Source: Phaffia rhodozyma
Lineage: Eukaryota; Basidiomycota; Tremellomycetes; Cystofilobasidiales; Mrakiaceae
DNA: 64,000 bases
Direction: 5' to 3'
Assembly: GCA_014706385.1 (NCBI GenBank)
Contig: JACGZH010000006.1
Location: 1,054,001-1,118,000 of the forward strand
Below are positions 45,515 through 58,586 of this stretch, in pieces (the first letter of the stretch is position 1; each line of letters opens with the position of its first letter). The notes under the pieces are model-generated. The model saw only the letters and a list, made by a program, of their open reading frames with translations. It was not told the origin of the DNA and ran no database searches. Both the position numbers and the translations under genes were made by a program.

Positions 45515-45721
45515 GCTGGATATAATACGAGCAACGACTGTTTGAGGGATGTTTGAATGTTGAACGTTTGGTCTTACTCTGTATTTCGGTTTTTTTTTCT
45601 AATGATTATTCTGATGATCGCATTTTTCGCTGACTCATCCAAGCCGGCTACGACTGTGAGACAAGCCACTAAGCATTCCCAAACTCTTGAGCTCCCAACA
45701 TCATCCGCTACCGCCGTTGCA
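45515..45721. promoter_or_regulatory. Bidirectional promoter between RIB3 and the LOA1-like gene
   Basis: There are 207 bases between head-to-head start codons. No recognised factor site and no riboswitch were seen (an FMN riboswitch would not be expected in a fungus). Confidence 0.4.
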
Positions 45722-47485
45722 ATGGAGAAGTATTCTAGATGGAGAGTCAGTTCAAGCCTTTTCTTGATTTGCATCCCGAGTTTATTCTCACCACGTCGTT
45801 TGTCTCATGTTGTTTCATTTAGGATCCGGGAACGGGCATTCAGGTAATCTTGATTGATCTCCAAATCCCTCCGACATAACCGGTGTCTCATTACTTGGTA
45901 CTTCTTCTGCTTGTACTTATTCACAGCCGTTCTTGACACCTATACCTCCTCGATCGGAAGCAAGCCCGCTGGAATCTGTCTTTACCGGAATCCGGTATGT
46001 AGTCGGAGTCGTCAGAGTAAGTCTACTGCCTATATAGAAAGTTGAACCTTGTGTCAAGTGGCTGAAAGAGCTTTTCGTCACCATCTGTGTACATCAAGGC
46101 TATACCTATCGTTCTTTGCGGGATATTGTATCTGCTCACTGTTGAAATTATCGGCGGGATACTTGTCAGTAACAACTACCTCATGAATTCTTCTTATGGC
46201 TGCCGGCTGAACGCTTTTGATGAATGTATAGAGTGCTACTACGCCTTCGGTCATCCATCGTCCTTACTGTCGAGTCGCGTCGGCCGTCTGGACACGACTG
46301 ATTCTATTGTTTCTGGGAGCGCTAAGACTTGACGTGAAGTTCTCGGCTTCTACCTCTAGAGGGTACGCATTTTTTAAAACATTTCTCGACGGCATCTCAG
46401 CCTGTCCACCGTTGATATGTTTCATCATCTACAGGAAATCTGACTTGAAGAACACATGGAAGCCTAAAGCTGGAGATCTTATCGTTTCCAACTGGGTCTC
46501 TTGGATCGAGCTTCTTTGGTTCACATACAAGTAGGCTCATTCTTTCAAGTCATCTCATACAGTGCTGAAAGTAAATTAAGCCTATCTGTTGTAACCCTTC
46601 ACCTCTTTCTATAGATTCGATCCAATCTTTGTGTTCCCATCGGAGGCTTCATCCTTGGGCACGCCCCCGACCGTGTTCACTCTGCCCCTTTCTCGAACTC
46701 TGCTCTACACTGGATATACTCCATCGACTCCTCCTACATCAACTATTCGAGAAACCTTCTCGGACGTCCAGACAAGAGCAAAACAGCAAGATAGAGTGCT
46801 CTGCTTGTTCCCCGAAGGAACGACCAGTAACGGGCGGGGTGTCTTGAAGTTTGAAGACGTGTTTGGAAATCATGGAGAGAGAAAAGGATGGACACCATTT
46901 GGAATCTGGTTGGTTTGTGTTAAGTGAGTCTGTCTCTTTAAGCTTCATCGCGTCTCTTCCTGGTCACGAGTCTCCATTGTTGCTTCTCGGACTGACCTTC
47001 ATTCATTGATCATTCTGTTTCTAGATACCCATCTCCGACCCCTCTCACTTCATCCGCTACATACTCTATCCCCAGTGCTTTCCCTATCCTAGCACATCTC
47101 TTGAAGATTTTGACAGACTTCCCGCCTTTTGTTCGTGGTTTACCCACGAGTTTCACCCTGTTAGCGCCAAACGATTCACCCCTAAGTTCTTCTCCTGGTT
47201 TGACCGAGGCCTGTGCGAAAGGTATCACTACGGCAGGTCGCCTGAAGAGAGTAAGCCTATTTGTTCTATCAGAGCAACATTTTTTTTTTGCTGGTTCTCC
47301 ATTTCCATATATAGGTTTCTGATGACACTCTTGACCAATTTCGCTCCTTCTTCGTCAATCTTTAGGTCGGCTTTGGATGGGAAGACAAGGATGCCTTCTT
47401 CCAGGCGTTCTATACCAAGAAGCCAACTGGTACATTCAGTCCGCCCGATAAAAAACCCACAAAGGGGACAAGGAAGGCATGGTAA
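45722..47485 (+). CDS. LOA1/Vps66-like lysophosphatidic acid acyltransferase
   Basis: Loa1 acylates lysophosphatidic acid in the ER/lipid-droplet pathway of triacylglycerol synthesis. The start MEKYSRW-R-DPGTGIQ-PFLTP is spread over three tiny exons and matches the family's MEK..NWRDKGTGI-PFLP opening. A membrane segment (AIPIVLCGILYLLTVEIIGG) follows, then CRVASAVWTRLILLFLGALR. Acyltransferase blocks: SNWVSWIELLWFTY takes the place of the usual N/H-x4-D motif but with Glu at the acidic position. FDPIFVFPS and LCLFPEGTTSNGRGVLKFED are the other two blocks. The rest includes YPSPTPLTSSATYSIPSAFP and ends with a Lys-rich tail (KKPTGTFSPPDKKPTKGTRK) at 47485. The acidic-position substitution is worth noting, but the first exons make the family call strong. 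Confidence 0.82.
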
Positions 47486-47562
47486 CGCTTGTAGAACTTG
47501 TAATAGAATGGATTCTAGATGAATTAAATTAGTCTGGAATGACGTTGACGTAGACCAGGTAT

Positions 47563-49947
47563 CTAATTGTCAGAATCTAGAACGAGCTTCTTTTCGCTGT
47601 ATTCAACATTCATCTATAGAGACTCAGCCGAGCTATCCAACTTTCTCCGATGGTTTCAATGGAAAAGATGCGTTCAATTTATCCCAAGGGTCAAATGGCA
47701 AATAGTTTTGAACAGAATGTCAACAGAGTCGATATCAACCAAAACAGAAATTGTGAGGAACGAGATTCATACTCACCTCCGCTTTCACCTCTAGCCAAGC
47801 CCAGTCCTCTTCTCTAATTACGTCACCCCAGCCATCCTTCAGATCGAACCCTTGCGACTTGGCCCACCTACACCATCCTGGTAACATTCCCCAACCGGTC
47901 TTTCCCTTTGCAGAATCAAACACCGCCGACATATCAGCGCTCAACAAATGTACGCTCTTCAAACTTGGGAACGATTTCTTGGTGATTGATCGAACGAGTT
48001 GATCCATTGGAGAAACATCAAACTCGATACGATCTTCTTTGGTCGGTAAGAGTTCCAGACCGAGCGATATGTGTTCAATCGATCGATGCGGGCTCATATC
48101 AAGCGGAAGCGGATGCGGAGCAAATATATCAAGCTCCAAGAATCTATAGAAGATTCAGTCCATACCGAGCGAATCAACCAAACTGAGTTAGGGTCGTACA
48201 AGGAAGAGATCAAGAAACATGATTTGGACTAACTTCAGGTTGGGACACGATTTTAACATGTCTATCGTCACCAATTGGAAGTGTTCTTCAGAGATCAACT
48301 CTCTGCCCGTGGGAGACCATAAAGACAGACATTCTAGATTTTCTCCATGCGCTCTCAAAAGAGCGATCAAGGTCATCAATGCATGCGGATGGAAGGTGGA
48401 CCAATGTGTGAGTCGTTTAAGGGATGGCAAGCTCGCTTGAGAAAAGAGTATACTACAGAAAATAGAGAATACAATTAGAAATACGGGTAGAATTCTATGT
48501 TTGGAAGAGTTCGAACAGCAGCCGGCCCAACCTGGTTACTAGTCCATCTCCTGTTGAAAGAGAGACATAGAAGAGAATCAGTCTGTGTCTCTTGATATGG
48601 AAGAAATCAAACAAACAAACAAACAAACAAACAAACAAACAAACCAGAAATCGCAAGAGTATGCAAATCAGGCAGGACGATCTGTTTGGTTGTCGGCATG
48701 AAGAAATGATCATGACTGTTGTGCCACAACACAATTCAAATGAGTTGGTCAGAAACGAAAACAAGTCTTAAAACAGATCGAGATACGTACAGTTCTCCGA
48801 TTTCTAGATGCTGAATACCTTTTGCGCTCATGAGCAACTCGCAAAAACCATCAAAGTTCTTACGTGAAACTGGGAACCAGTCCAGATCCTTCAAATTCTG
48901 TGAACATGGCGCCCTTGCTAGTGAATGAAGGATACTGTTTGGGAGTGAGTGAAGGTTTTCTGTTGAATCCTAAATGACCCAAGAACAGAGTTCGATCAGC
49001 GCCAACATCGAGGGCGGGAAAATGCAAAGGTTAGAACAAACCCAAAGAAACATTCTCAGCCCGTCCAGCTTCCAGATCAGTCTCGATATTAGCTCCATCG
49101 GATGGTCTTCCTCCCATTCCTCGTCCTCGTCATCACTTTCGGCATCTTCTTGATCTTCCGGCCAGATCGGATTTCCTTCAGCGTCGGTTTTATTCAACCA
49201 CCTGCTGAGATCAACGTCTAATCTCATAGCATAGGATGCATAGTTTGGGAGCTTCCAGCCGGTACTCTGTTCTAGTGTCCAGGGATCCGTGATTGGATTC
49301 CGAAATATTGTCCGCGCGAATAGAGGTATCGAGTTTGGAGAAGATAGTTTAAGATCCCGATAGAGAAGTGGGGTACAAAGATCCCGAAACTGACGAGAGA
49401 CGAGACATATGTTGTACCTGGTATGTTCTAAGAGCGATAGTCGTCCATAGCGGAAAGAACAATCAATTTGACATGGTCAGAAACTGAGACTATTCATTAT
49501 ATAGCAATTAGGATATCGATTACTCACGAGAGGGAATGTTTACACGCCAGAAACCGAGCCCAGAGAGAGAGCCTTCCTGTTCTTCGATACTGTTTGTTAG
49601 GCCACAGTCAAATACTCTCCCAGGGGAAGCATGGATGATGATCTTTCGCCAGCTAAGCGTTCATCATTTGTTTAATCAGTAATGACCTTCGAAGATGGCT
49701 CCAAGGATGAAGAAAGTCACACGAACATTTCTGCTGGTAAGCAAGGCAGTCGACGAGGCTCAACACCCTGTTCGGCGACAGTCAGGGATGAGAGTCGACT
49801 CGAAGTTTCTTCCTAGTTAGATACACGGAGTAGAGAAGTGATGACCAGGCCATGGTCAAAAAGAAACAAAGTAAGAAAAGGTAATCGTATCCCATGATGA
49901 CTCCAAAAGAAACATAGATTAGAACGAAGCATGACGAAGCATACCAT
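47563..49947 (-). CDS. F-box/LRR-like protein, basidiomycete type
   Basis: The likely substrate-receptor region reads RLPCLPAEIWRKIIIHASPG, the LPxEIxxxII core of an F-box helix. The rest shows YNICLVSRQFRDLCTPLLYR, another classic F-box-like segment, followed by leucine-rich blocks: LISRLIWKLDGLRMFLW, MPSLKRLTHWSTFHPHALMT, HGENLECLSLWSPTGRELIS, DMLKSCPNLKL, RSIEHISLGLELLPTKEDRI and SFPSLKSVHLLSADMSAVF. An acidic tract DAESDDEDEEWEEDHP sits in the middle. Proteins of this layout are numerous in basidiomycetes and have no individual names. My 5' end assumes an ATG followed at once by a GTATGC intron (49947), and my 3' end a last exon MNVEYSEKKLVLDSDN. Both ends are tentative. The central exons are secure. 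Confidence 0.6.
48608..48644 (+). repeat. (CAAA)n microsatellite
   Basis: About nine CAAA units in an intron of the F-box-like gene. It is a simple-sequence tract. Confidence 0.9.
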
Positions 49948-50536
49948 GGGTGTATATATGTGTATTTCCAGAGTGGACGTTATCCGGTCCTTTGTCAGTC
50001 ACTCGGAGTTGTTGATGGGATGGTTGGCCGAATGAATTCTCTGAAGCGGAATCCATCAGACACCATAACAACCATCCATCGAAGCCTCATTCTTCTTCGA
50101 TCGGCCACAAGCATCAATCGAATCTCTCGGAAGAGGACATCTATCATCTTTGTTCTCTGATAGATAGTAAGAGTCAAGCTATATCTTCCTTAAGTTCCGG
50201 CAAGCCAGAAAGTATAGTTCCTTCAAGGGTTCTCTGATCGGACCTTGCCGGTAAGTGCTGTTCTATATTCCTTCCCATCTATGTGTTCTCCTCCACGAGC
50301 ATACATTCGTCCAGGCTCTCACAACTCAACATAGTTCTCCAGCTCCAAAGAAACTCGGAACAGAGACCCACTCTGCTTCTTCTTGTGTATCTGCTTTGTT
50401 CCGTTTCTCATTCCTTTTCTCTCGTTTTTGTTATCTTAAGTGCTTCGACTTCTGGTCGCGCACCTATAGAACTTCCTAATTGTGTGACCGAACCAGGTTC
50501 TGGATCGAGCAGTGGCTCATTCGTTTAACTCACTCG
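49948..50536. promoter_or_regulatory. Divergent intergenic region before the SPO71-like gene
   Basis: This region is about 590 bases long. Small open frames are present on both strands but none is supported. The final 150 bases are T/C-rich. Confidence 0.35.
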
Positions 50537-53500
50537 ATGTCGTCCGGTCCAAAAACACCATACCGCATGCCTAGCAACCCTCACCGGACCGTTCGAGTCT
50601 TTATCGGCCCGTTATCACACAAAGAGTCTTCACCGCACCATGGAGAACACGAATCAATGGCCCATACTCGTCTCCGTTCTGACAGCACAGCCACCACTGC
50701 GACAGTCGATGTAGGCGACGAGAATACTAGGAGACTTAAAAGACGAGACATCGTTCGCAGACGTCGTTTTATCCGAACACGCGAGAGATCTGAATCCGAA
50801 TGGGGGGAGGATGGGCTTGAAGCAAAAACCAGGCACCGCAAGCGAGAGCACATGAAGAGCTGGGCTCGGCAGATGCTAGAAGAAGACGGCAAGATCGAGG
50901 GTGATGACACCAACATTGACGATGAAGCGAATAGTGATACGGAGGAAGAAGTAGACGAGTTGGATCAATTAGGGTGGTGGACGATAAAGTGGCACGGTGA
51001 CGAAGGAAGTGTGCGAACGAGGAAGAGAGGTGCTTCTACTTCGTCTGTCGCGCATCCTAGAGCAAGGTCCGGTTTACTACCGAACGGGTTGTTCAACCCA
51101 AATACGGAACGAGCTTTCCTCAGTGATCCTTCGACTTCGTCTCCACGCCGAGGTCTACGAACAACATTACTGGACGAAGAAGATGCTCCTCTAGTCTCGA
51201 GTCCTGATAATCTTGATAATCTCTCGATCCCTCCGCTCTTCCCTACAATCTCCACATCGAGCGGTGGGGCAGAATCTTTCGTTTCTGCTCAAACCCACCT
51301 CGACGTAAGCGACTGGGATCCAAGCGAGCTTGACACAGACTCCCTACGCCCTGTCTCTCGTCAATCCTCTATACACTCACTCGACCCTGCCCAACCTACA
51401 TTCTTCAATGTCAATAGAAGTCGTCGAGCATCAGATGTTGGCGCTGCATTACGTATACCTGATAGCTCAGCAACCTCGGCCATGAACATACCGTCCGCCT
51501 CGTTTTCTAAAACGATCCTCTCCCGACAACGCAAAACTTCTTTTGCAGATAGCATCCAAGCCATTCCATACCATACCGGGCGTCGCCCTAGGAACTTCTC
51601 TAGTGTGTCTGCAGTCGGCATGTCTATCGACAAGACCAAGGACATCAATATGCCCCCCAATATCAGCATCGAACGCATTGTACCTACATCCACCTCTTTA
51701 CCTACGTTTTCTCATACTCCTGCATCACCTGTCTTGGCCTCGAATGATGGTTGGGCATCCACCTCCTCCCAAGACCATATCACCTCGTTGCCGGTCGTAC
51801 CACAATCTACGCCATCAGCTCCGCCTCTAAGATCCGCGCTCAAGCAATCTAGTCAGCCTTATGATGTTCCTATCGCTTCTTCAGGTTTGAACGGTCCCTT
51901 CCCGGCGATTAATAGAAAGCCAACTCTTGGCGGATTATTTCCACCTATCGCCAACCGACTTATGAGTAATCAGCAGTCAACCTCAGTTCGTTTTCCAGTC
52001 AACCCTCCGTCCAATATATCCTCGGTAGCAAGCAAACTGCTACCTGGAAAGGCAAAAGAAAGGATGAATGACGAGGAATTTGCTCAATGGGGAAACACTC
52101 TCGATGGAGACCAATCTCCTGCGGATCCAAGAGAAGTTCTCAACCGGTCGAGCGGAACAGGAGTCGAGAGTCAGGATCATTTGCAAAGGATAGCAAACGG
52201 TAAGGAACATAGCTCAGAAGACGAAGAGGTGAGAGATCTTGGACCGAATGATGTTGTCTTGAGAGGTATGTCATTGTCTCAGAGAACATATTTTGGCCTC
52301 GTATAAATATATCTTGGTCTAAACACCTTTAATCTTGTGCATCGAGAAAGATCGAATGCTTGTCAAGGTACAATGGTCACGCTTGTCGAGCTTGCCTAGC
52401 GGTTATGATGCTTATACTCAACGTCAAGAGCCAGCCAACAGAAGTGAGCCTTGGGAGGAGATGATGGTGGTCATGAGGAGAGGAAGAATCGAGATTTGGC
52501 AAAATTGGGTATGTGTAGCTTATTCTCATTTTTTTTCTTTTCTCAACTCATTTCTTATCGGGGCATTCTATACATGTTGAGACTGACCTCCTTTTCTGTT
52601 CTTGTTCCACAGACATTTCCTTTTCAAGAGAAATTTGTAGGGAAAAAGAAATTGGCCTATGTAATATGGCTTCACAAAGAAACTTCGTTGTCTCTCTGTA
52701 AGTCGAGCGCAACCTGAGAGTCTGCAGAATCTGGGTGCTGATCCTCAAAATAATCATCTTATGTCATTTGTCTCTTATAACAGACTCTCAGACAGACTAC
52801 ACTTTTTGCTTGACCACCCCTCCTTGTAAACCTGATAGTCGAGGTGCGCGTTTTCGAGCCAGAATGCCAATCAGATCCGGCCCAGGAACCTCGATTTTCA
52901 TCTTTCGGCCTAAATCCCATTCTCGTTCGGTTGATTGGATGTGGGAAACTTATTGCCAACTCAATGTCCTCAACTTTCCTCCCCCATACTTGGATATTCA
53001 CGTTCCAAAGGTGAACCGCGCAAGGATTAGGATCAAGATTCCTCAGATTGGCGAGGATCCAGGAGTGGACAGCATGGAAGATGTTCTTCGGCATGTGACG
53101 AGACGGAAATTGATTCGCATCTGCGCGAAAGTCATGATGGACGTTCCTGCATGGAAGGAACTCTTGACTACCTCCGGGATCCTCAACTCGGACGGAGATG
53201 AGCTCGAAGGCGTGGAGGATCGTTTGGCACTTGCGTGGAGAAGAGAAAGCAGGCTAGATTGGGTTTGGGCAGACACAGATGTGACAGGCAACAAACGGGA
53301 CTGGAATGTCCTTGCTGGGGCTGGACCACTGTATCAGGTAGATCTTTAGTACCCGTTCTCTCTTTCCGTATGCTCTTCAGTTTCTGACCGATATCTCTGT
53401 TTATTGGTGATATCCACTATCAGTGTCGAGTCCAAGGCAGAAGAGTTTTTTCCAAACTCGAACTCAGGACGATTCGACACCAGGTCCCGTTTGTTCGGAC

Positions 53501-55452
53501 CAAGAACCAGGTCCACCTCACCGAGCCTACTAGCATAGAAGGCTTCGTCTATCGAATCAAATCCAAGACTCAAGTCAGAACCCAGACGTACTTCGTCTCC
53601 CAGTACGTGAAGTATACTCCTTGGCATTCGAACAACCTGGGCTCTTAACTTACACTCTCTCATCATGGGTATCTTTAGCGCGAATCATCTCTTCGTTTGC
53701 AGTCCTTCCAAGGCACACCCTCCTAGACGGCCAACCGCAGATGATGCACCTTCATTTGAAACACGCGACGATTTCCTTTTTCACGAACACAAGCGAGCGA
53801 TTCAGCAAATCTTGGGGTCTAACGGTTTCATTGATTTGAGAGACATCAAGGAAGTCCGTCGTTACAGATCGACAGGCGATGTTAAAAAGAAAGGAAATCC
53901 TAAATCCCGAGAAGCAAACGGGTTTACAGGGTCAGGCTCCACGCATAGCACTAGCGGGGATGAAGGTGGTTGGGAGAGCATGAGTGAAGACGAGGAGGAT
54001 GAAGGCGGAGACGGCGTATTTAAGGGCACTGGCTTGCATGAACAGAAGAAATTGAGGGAAACGCGGATGTTCGAAGTGGAATTCAAGAGTGGAGAGAAAG
54101 TCTTATTCGAAGTGAGTGTCTAGTCTGTCAATCTTGACTAGGTCAGACATTGACCTGGGGGTTTCTTCTTCTTCTAGGCCCACTCAAGACTTATTGCCCG
54201 TGAATGGGTGGATCGAGTGAGTCGTTAAAATACAACAACTTCTTCTTGTATGGTTCTCTTCGATATACTCATCTGAATTTGGTATTTATTTAGCTTAACG
54301 CTCTAAGCATATATTGGGTCCGGAAACTTGAGGAGCAGTGAGTTTTGTATACCCAACTCTGTCGATGACCAGAACCTCAACAAGATCTATACCTCTTGAT
54401 ACATATGTAGAGCTGAGAGGGAAATGGAATGTGCTCGCATCAAGCACATAGCCGTATCCGATATTCTCTCCGGACGAACTGACGAAATGGATAGGGAAAT
54501 CGAAGATCCTGAAGATCCGCCTGAACACATGGATACTATCTGTGAGTGATTAACTTTGTTGATGCGCGACAGAGTTCCTTCCGAAGGAAATCGGTTGTTC
54601 TGCTTCTATTACTGATACTCGGTTATGACATCTGATTTACAGGGAACTGGTGCATCATCAACGGTTGCCTGCCTATCGTAAAAAGTGGACGACTGTTCAT
54701 CAAGCGGGGTTCGAGACAGTATCGGTTGGTGTATCCTGTCATTTCAGTGCGGTCACATTCTGCAAGAGAACTCACGTTGAACCATCTCTGTGACACCGAT
54801 CTAGAAACACACATATCTTGCTTTGTTATGGACATCTGGTCCAGTTCTCGTTCCGTTTAGGGACGGCGTTCCATGTGCGCACTCGACGGATCTCACTTAT
54901 TGATGCATATGTGAGCAAAACGAGGATCTCGTTATTGGGACGTAGTGCGAGATGCTGATCGCTCTGGTTTTCTTCATGACACTCTCAGGTTTATACAGGC
55001 TTGTTGGCCCAGAACGAAACACCAAGGTCGTCCAACGAAGAAGCTTGGTCAGGCGAGTTGAGACGATACGCAGACGGACTGCAGACCGCTGATGGAAGTG
55101 ATGGTACGTCAAGTCTTGCTATTATTTCCTCTACCAATTGAAATTTGTTCTCTGACAGCTTGGCGAATACCACTCATGATGCCAACTGCCGATAGATACC
55201 TGTCTGGTGATCTGGTACCGCCCACATGTGGTAACGTCATCTGCCCAGAAATACAGCCGTCGAGCCGAAGATGATGCTTCCTTTCAGCCTCCACCCTTGG
55301 GGAAAAATGGGCACAAGAAGATCGTACTCCGAGCGCGTTCAAAATTGGAGAGAGATTCTTGGGCGTTTGCTTTGAATTACGAGATGGAAAGATTGGTGAG
55401 GAAGAGATTAGTTCGGGAGGATCGAATCAGAAATGCTGGCAATGTTGATTGA
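50537..55452 (+). CDS. SPO71-like protein with split PH domains
   Basis: Spo71 is a PH-domain protein that works with the lipid-transfer protein Vps13 during ascospore membrane formation. The first exon alone (to about 52266) encodes nearly 580 residues: a basic region (RRRRFIRTRER) and a motif LDQLGWWTIKWHGDEGSVRT before a Ser/Thr-rich disordered span. Later exons give WEEMMVVMRRGRIEIWQNWT, a PH-type start, then KFVGKKKLAYVIWLHKETSL, WMWETYCQLNVLNFPPPYLD, IHVPKVNRARIRIKIPQ, TRRKLIRICAKVMMDVPAWK, DWNVLAGAGPLYQ, SIEGFVYRIKSKTQ and KRAIQQILGSNGFIDLRDIK. These are followed by MFEVEFKSGEKVLFEAHSRL then IAREWVDRLNALSIYW (second PH) and IWNWCIINGCLPIVKSGRLF (third PH-like part). The end is SKLERDSWAFALNYEMERLV. 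The pattern and order fit the Spo71 family. In a basidiomycete a role in Vps13-dependent membrane growth is inference. Confidence 0.6.
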
Positions 55453-56546
55453 GCTCGGCGGTATGCACCAAGTGATCATGGGATGATTCGAAACGGCTTC
55501 CATAGTTATGAGGCTATTCTCCCACCTCTCTTTTTTTTCTCTTTGATAAGACTTATGAATCTTCCTTTCTTTCTTTCTTATTGCTGATAATGTCTATGAC
55601 TGTACTATCTGCCATTGTTTATCCGTTACCTCTCCTCGCTTGCTCCGTTTCTCGCTCTCGCTCTTGCTCTTCTTATTCGTTAGAATCTTTATAATGCGTA
55701 TTTGCTTAATCAAATCGAGTCAGTCGATGTGTGACCTCTACCTCGCGCATATCTCACTTCAGCATGAAACTTGGAAAGGCTGGTGAAGAATGGAAAGACG
55801 CCCATCTTGTGTAGACTCGATATGGCTCACGCGCTATGAAAAATCCAGTTTCGCACGCAGTCCATAATCTTCCAAGCTCGGAAAGGTGATTGCGTCAGAG
55901 ATGTCTTTTAAAAAAAGGAAGAAGAAACATTCGTTTTGACTGAGGAATGAATCTGTTTCATTCTCGTCTTCCCTCTTGTGAGAACTGTCGATGAGATCAA
56001 ACCTACCAACTGTGTTCTCCCGGACATCTTCTCAACGTACACGTTCTTGATTCCTTCACGGCTTATCAACAATCGGAACGTGTTCTCGTAATTTCATGAT
56101 TGGTAGCGATAAAGAAGCCAGGGAAGCAAAGAAAGAGAGGAGAGAGAGAAAGAGAAGAGAGGTGAGTAAAGACGAGAGAAAGCGTGAAATAGAAAACTGG
56201 AGATAGAAAGGAGAGTGAACTGAACAGATTGACGGAAATAGATGGGGAGAAGGCTAGATAGAGAAGCTGATAAGGAAAAGATCGAATGATCAAGATGCAT
56301 GATATGGAAGATATGAACCAAATCGAGACGGACAAAGCAGCTCAGACTATAGAACTGGTTATGTAGAAGCCGAGAGATGTCAGAGATAGAGAAAGAGAAG
56401 AAAACGGCATCGGGGAGTTGATCGATCGGTTATTGCTTTGCTTCAGAGGAAAAGACAAGGAACAAGGAAAACCTAGAGAACAAAACCAGGAAAGAAAAAA
56501 GAGATCGGAAGCAAGAGAAGATGAGATCAACAAGAAGGTTGAGGGT
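55453..56546. other. Convergent intergenic region
   Basis: It contains purine-rich (GAGAGA) tracts at about 56120-56230 and 56370-56480. No gene is supported. The small Ser/Leu/Phe-rich open frames on the minus strand are complements of the purine tracts. Confidence 0.45.
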
Positions 56547-57869
56547 TTAGACAAGCTGTCCCTGTCCACCGATCATATGCCCTGGCCCTAGAATCTGAGC
56601 ACCCCTTGTCGTGACGCCTTTCAGAGCTTTCTCGATCTCTCCTAGTGCAGCATCCGCTCCACCGACTGCAGTATGGTCTCCTTCTTGAGAACCGGAGCCC
56701 GATCCACTACTGGAAGAAGTAGTGTGGGCTCTGCCTCCTGACGGTTTCGAAAATGAGGACGAGAACGTGGTATTGGGACCCCATGATTTGGTAGAGGAAC
56801 CAAAGGAACCCATTCGGGTGTGAGAGAAAGAAGACTGGCGATGATGGGAACCAGCGATAGGAGGAGCAATTCCGAAAGAGGGAGATCGATGATGAGAAGA
56901 AGTCGTGGCAGGAGCAAGGGAGCTGGAGATAGCGCATGTATGTACAGATTGATTAAATGAGTAATCTCTTGGAACAAAACATGAAACTTATACGCATATA
57001 ACTTTATCGAAGACGATGAAATGACTGAGTGTACGTACTCTCGTCCAGAGATGGAGCCTGCTCCTTGTCCGTGCCTACTACCTGTACCTGTTGTTCCTGG
57101 GGCCGCTGTTGAGCCCCGAGCGTTGACATTCGAGATGATATTCTGCGCATCGGGTCCGTCGTATGGCCTAACGACAGCTTCCGCGGTGAGGTGGGAGTGG
57201 GGTTGAAGTAGTGTTCGAAGGTATGCTTTCTTGGCTGATACACCGTATAGATTGAGGACAACAAGGACGACGAGACATGAGGACTCGTCGATCTATCCGG
57301 ATTTGACTTTTTTCAGAATAGAAGAGAGAACACCAGACAAACTGACCAGTAGCTGCCTCTCCAAATACTATGAGCGCGTTCGTATCATCAACCCATTTGA
57401 CTTTAAATCCACCCGGTTCGCCTTCCCATTCTGAGAACGCAGCAATTAAATCCCTCGTCTTCAGCTCTTTTGGAAAGTTGGATAGAGAGAGGATTCGAGT
57501 AACTGAGGCTGATCTTGAAGTCGGTTCGGCCAAAGAAAAAAGAAGTCGCAAAAGGTAGAAGTCACCAGTGGCAAGTAGAATCGCATAAGGTCGTGAAGAG
57601 GACAGGCAGAGGTTTTGTGATCGTTCGTCGAGATTGAGCCCAATATAGACCCAGATTGTAGATCGAAAAGAGGACAGTGATGAATTCAAGACGATATCGT
57701 ACCGACACCAGGAGATATCGGGAGAGATGACACACATATCAGGGGCAATTGAAAAGTCGAATTGAAATCAGCTTGGGCACAGCCTGACCGTTCAACTGCG
57801 AACCAGGAACCATTGACAGGAATCGAAGACAAGGAAGGAGACGTACAACTGAGCAGAAGAGGCGGACAT
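56547..57869 (-). CDS. R3HCC1-like RNA-binding (RRM-like) protein
   Basis: The start MSASSAQL (57869) is one small exon. The core exon reads ILSLSNFPKELKTRDLIAAF then GGFKVKWVDDTNALIVFGEA. The FPxxxKTxDLxxxF...GGFxxKWVDDTxALxVF block is the RRM-like C-terminal motif of R3HCC1/R3HCC1L proteins and their fungal relatives. The next exon continues AKKAYLRTLLQPHSH and AVVRPYDGPDAQNIISNVNA. The remainder is Gly/Ser/Thr-rich (GSTAAPGTTGTGSRHGQGAG, then SKPSGGRAHTTSSSSGSGS) and ends ALGEIEKALKGVTTRGAQIL...GGQGQLV. There is no R3H domain visible upstream, so the protein probably keeps only the RRM-like part. Function is not known; RNA binding is inferred from the fold. Confidence 0.6.
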
Positions 57870-58586
57870 GGTTTTAAAGATTCAAGGTAAAGCGTGAACC
57901 GAAGTGGGTGATGCTTCTGTGTGTGAGGGTAGTATAAGGTTCAGTGGCTATTTTTTGTGTTCTTCCTGAATGTATGCGGTGTGGAGGACTCGATGTTGAA
58001 CGGGCTTAAAGAAAGAAGAGTACCGAAGGGTGAAAGTAGCTATCTGTTGACGACCAATCGTGTACGAAACAGACGTTAGCATAAAGATTCCTACAACCTA
58101 TCCGATCAAACTTACAACGAAGATATGTCGAGCAAGAGCGAGAGCCAGAGGGAACGAGACCAAAGAGACAGGGTGGAGGAAAGGAGGAAAAAAGGACGAT
58201 GTGGTGATGAGCAAGACGGAAGTCATGACAGCCATGATTGTTGGTGAATGATGAAACGACTTCTCATGCGAAATCCTGCGCAGTCGTCTGCTTTGTTAAC
58301 ACGCTTCTGTTGTTTTGATTTCTTTCGTTTTCTTTTCCGTGTTTGCGTTCTTTCTTGCGCTCCTCTCTCTACAAACATGCATGGTATATGGATCTATACG
58401 GTTCTTTAGAATCCTCTCTTAGCTAACATGTCGCCCTAGAGATCGGACCAAGGCACAGGATATCATCGGAGTTGGTCAGCCATTCAGTGCTACCTTCGAG
58501 GTCATTTCTGATTCTTAATCAAACCACTCACCAGTTCCAAATCTATCAAGAAAGCATATACAGAACAAGAAAGACGATAACGTACA
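57870..58586. other. Intergenic region
   Basis: The stretch contains the promoter of the R3HCC1-like gene and the 3' flank of the lipase gene. No recognisable RNA gene or protein was found. Confidence 0.35.

Noticed and set aside
55453..56546. Ser/Leu/Phe-rich minus-strand frames
   Set aside because: They are complements of GA-rich simple sequence.
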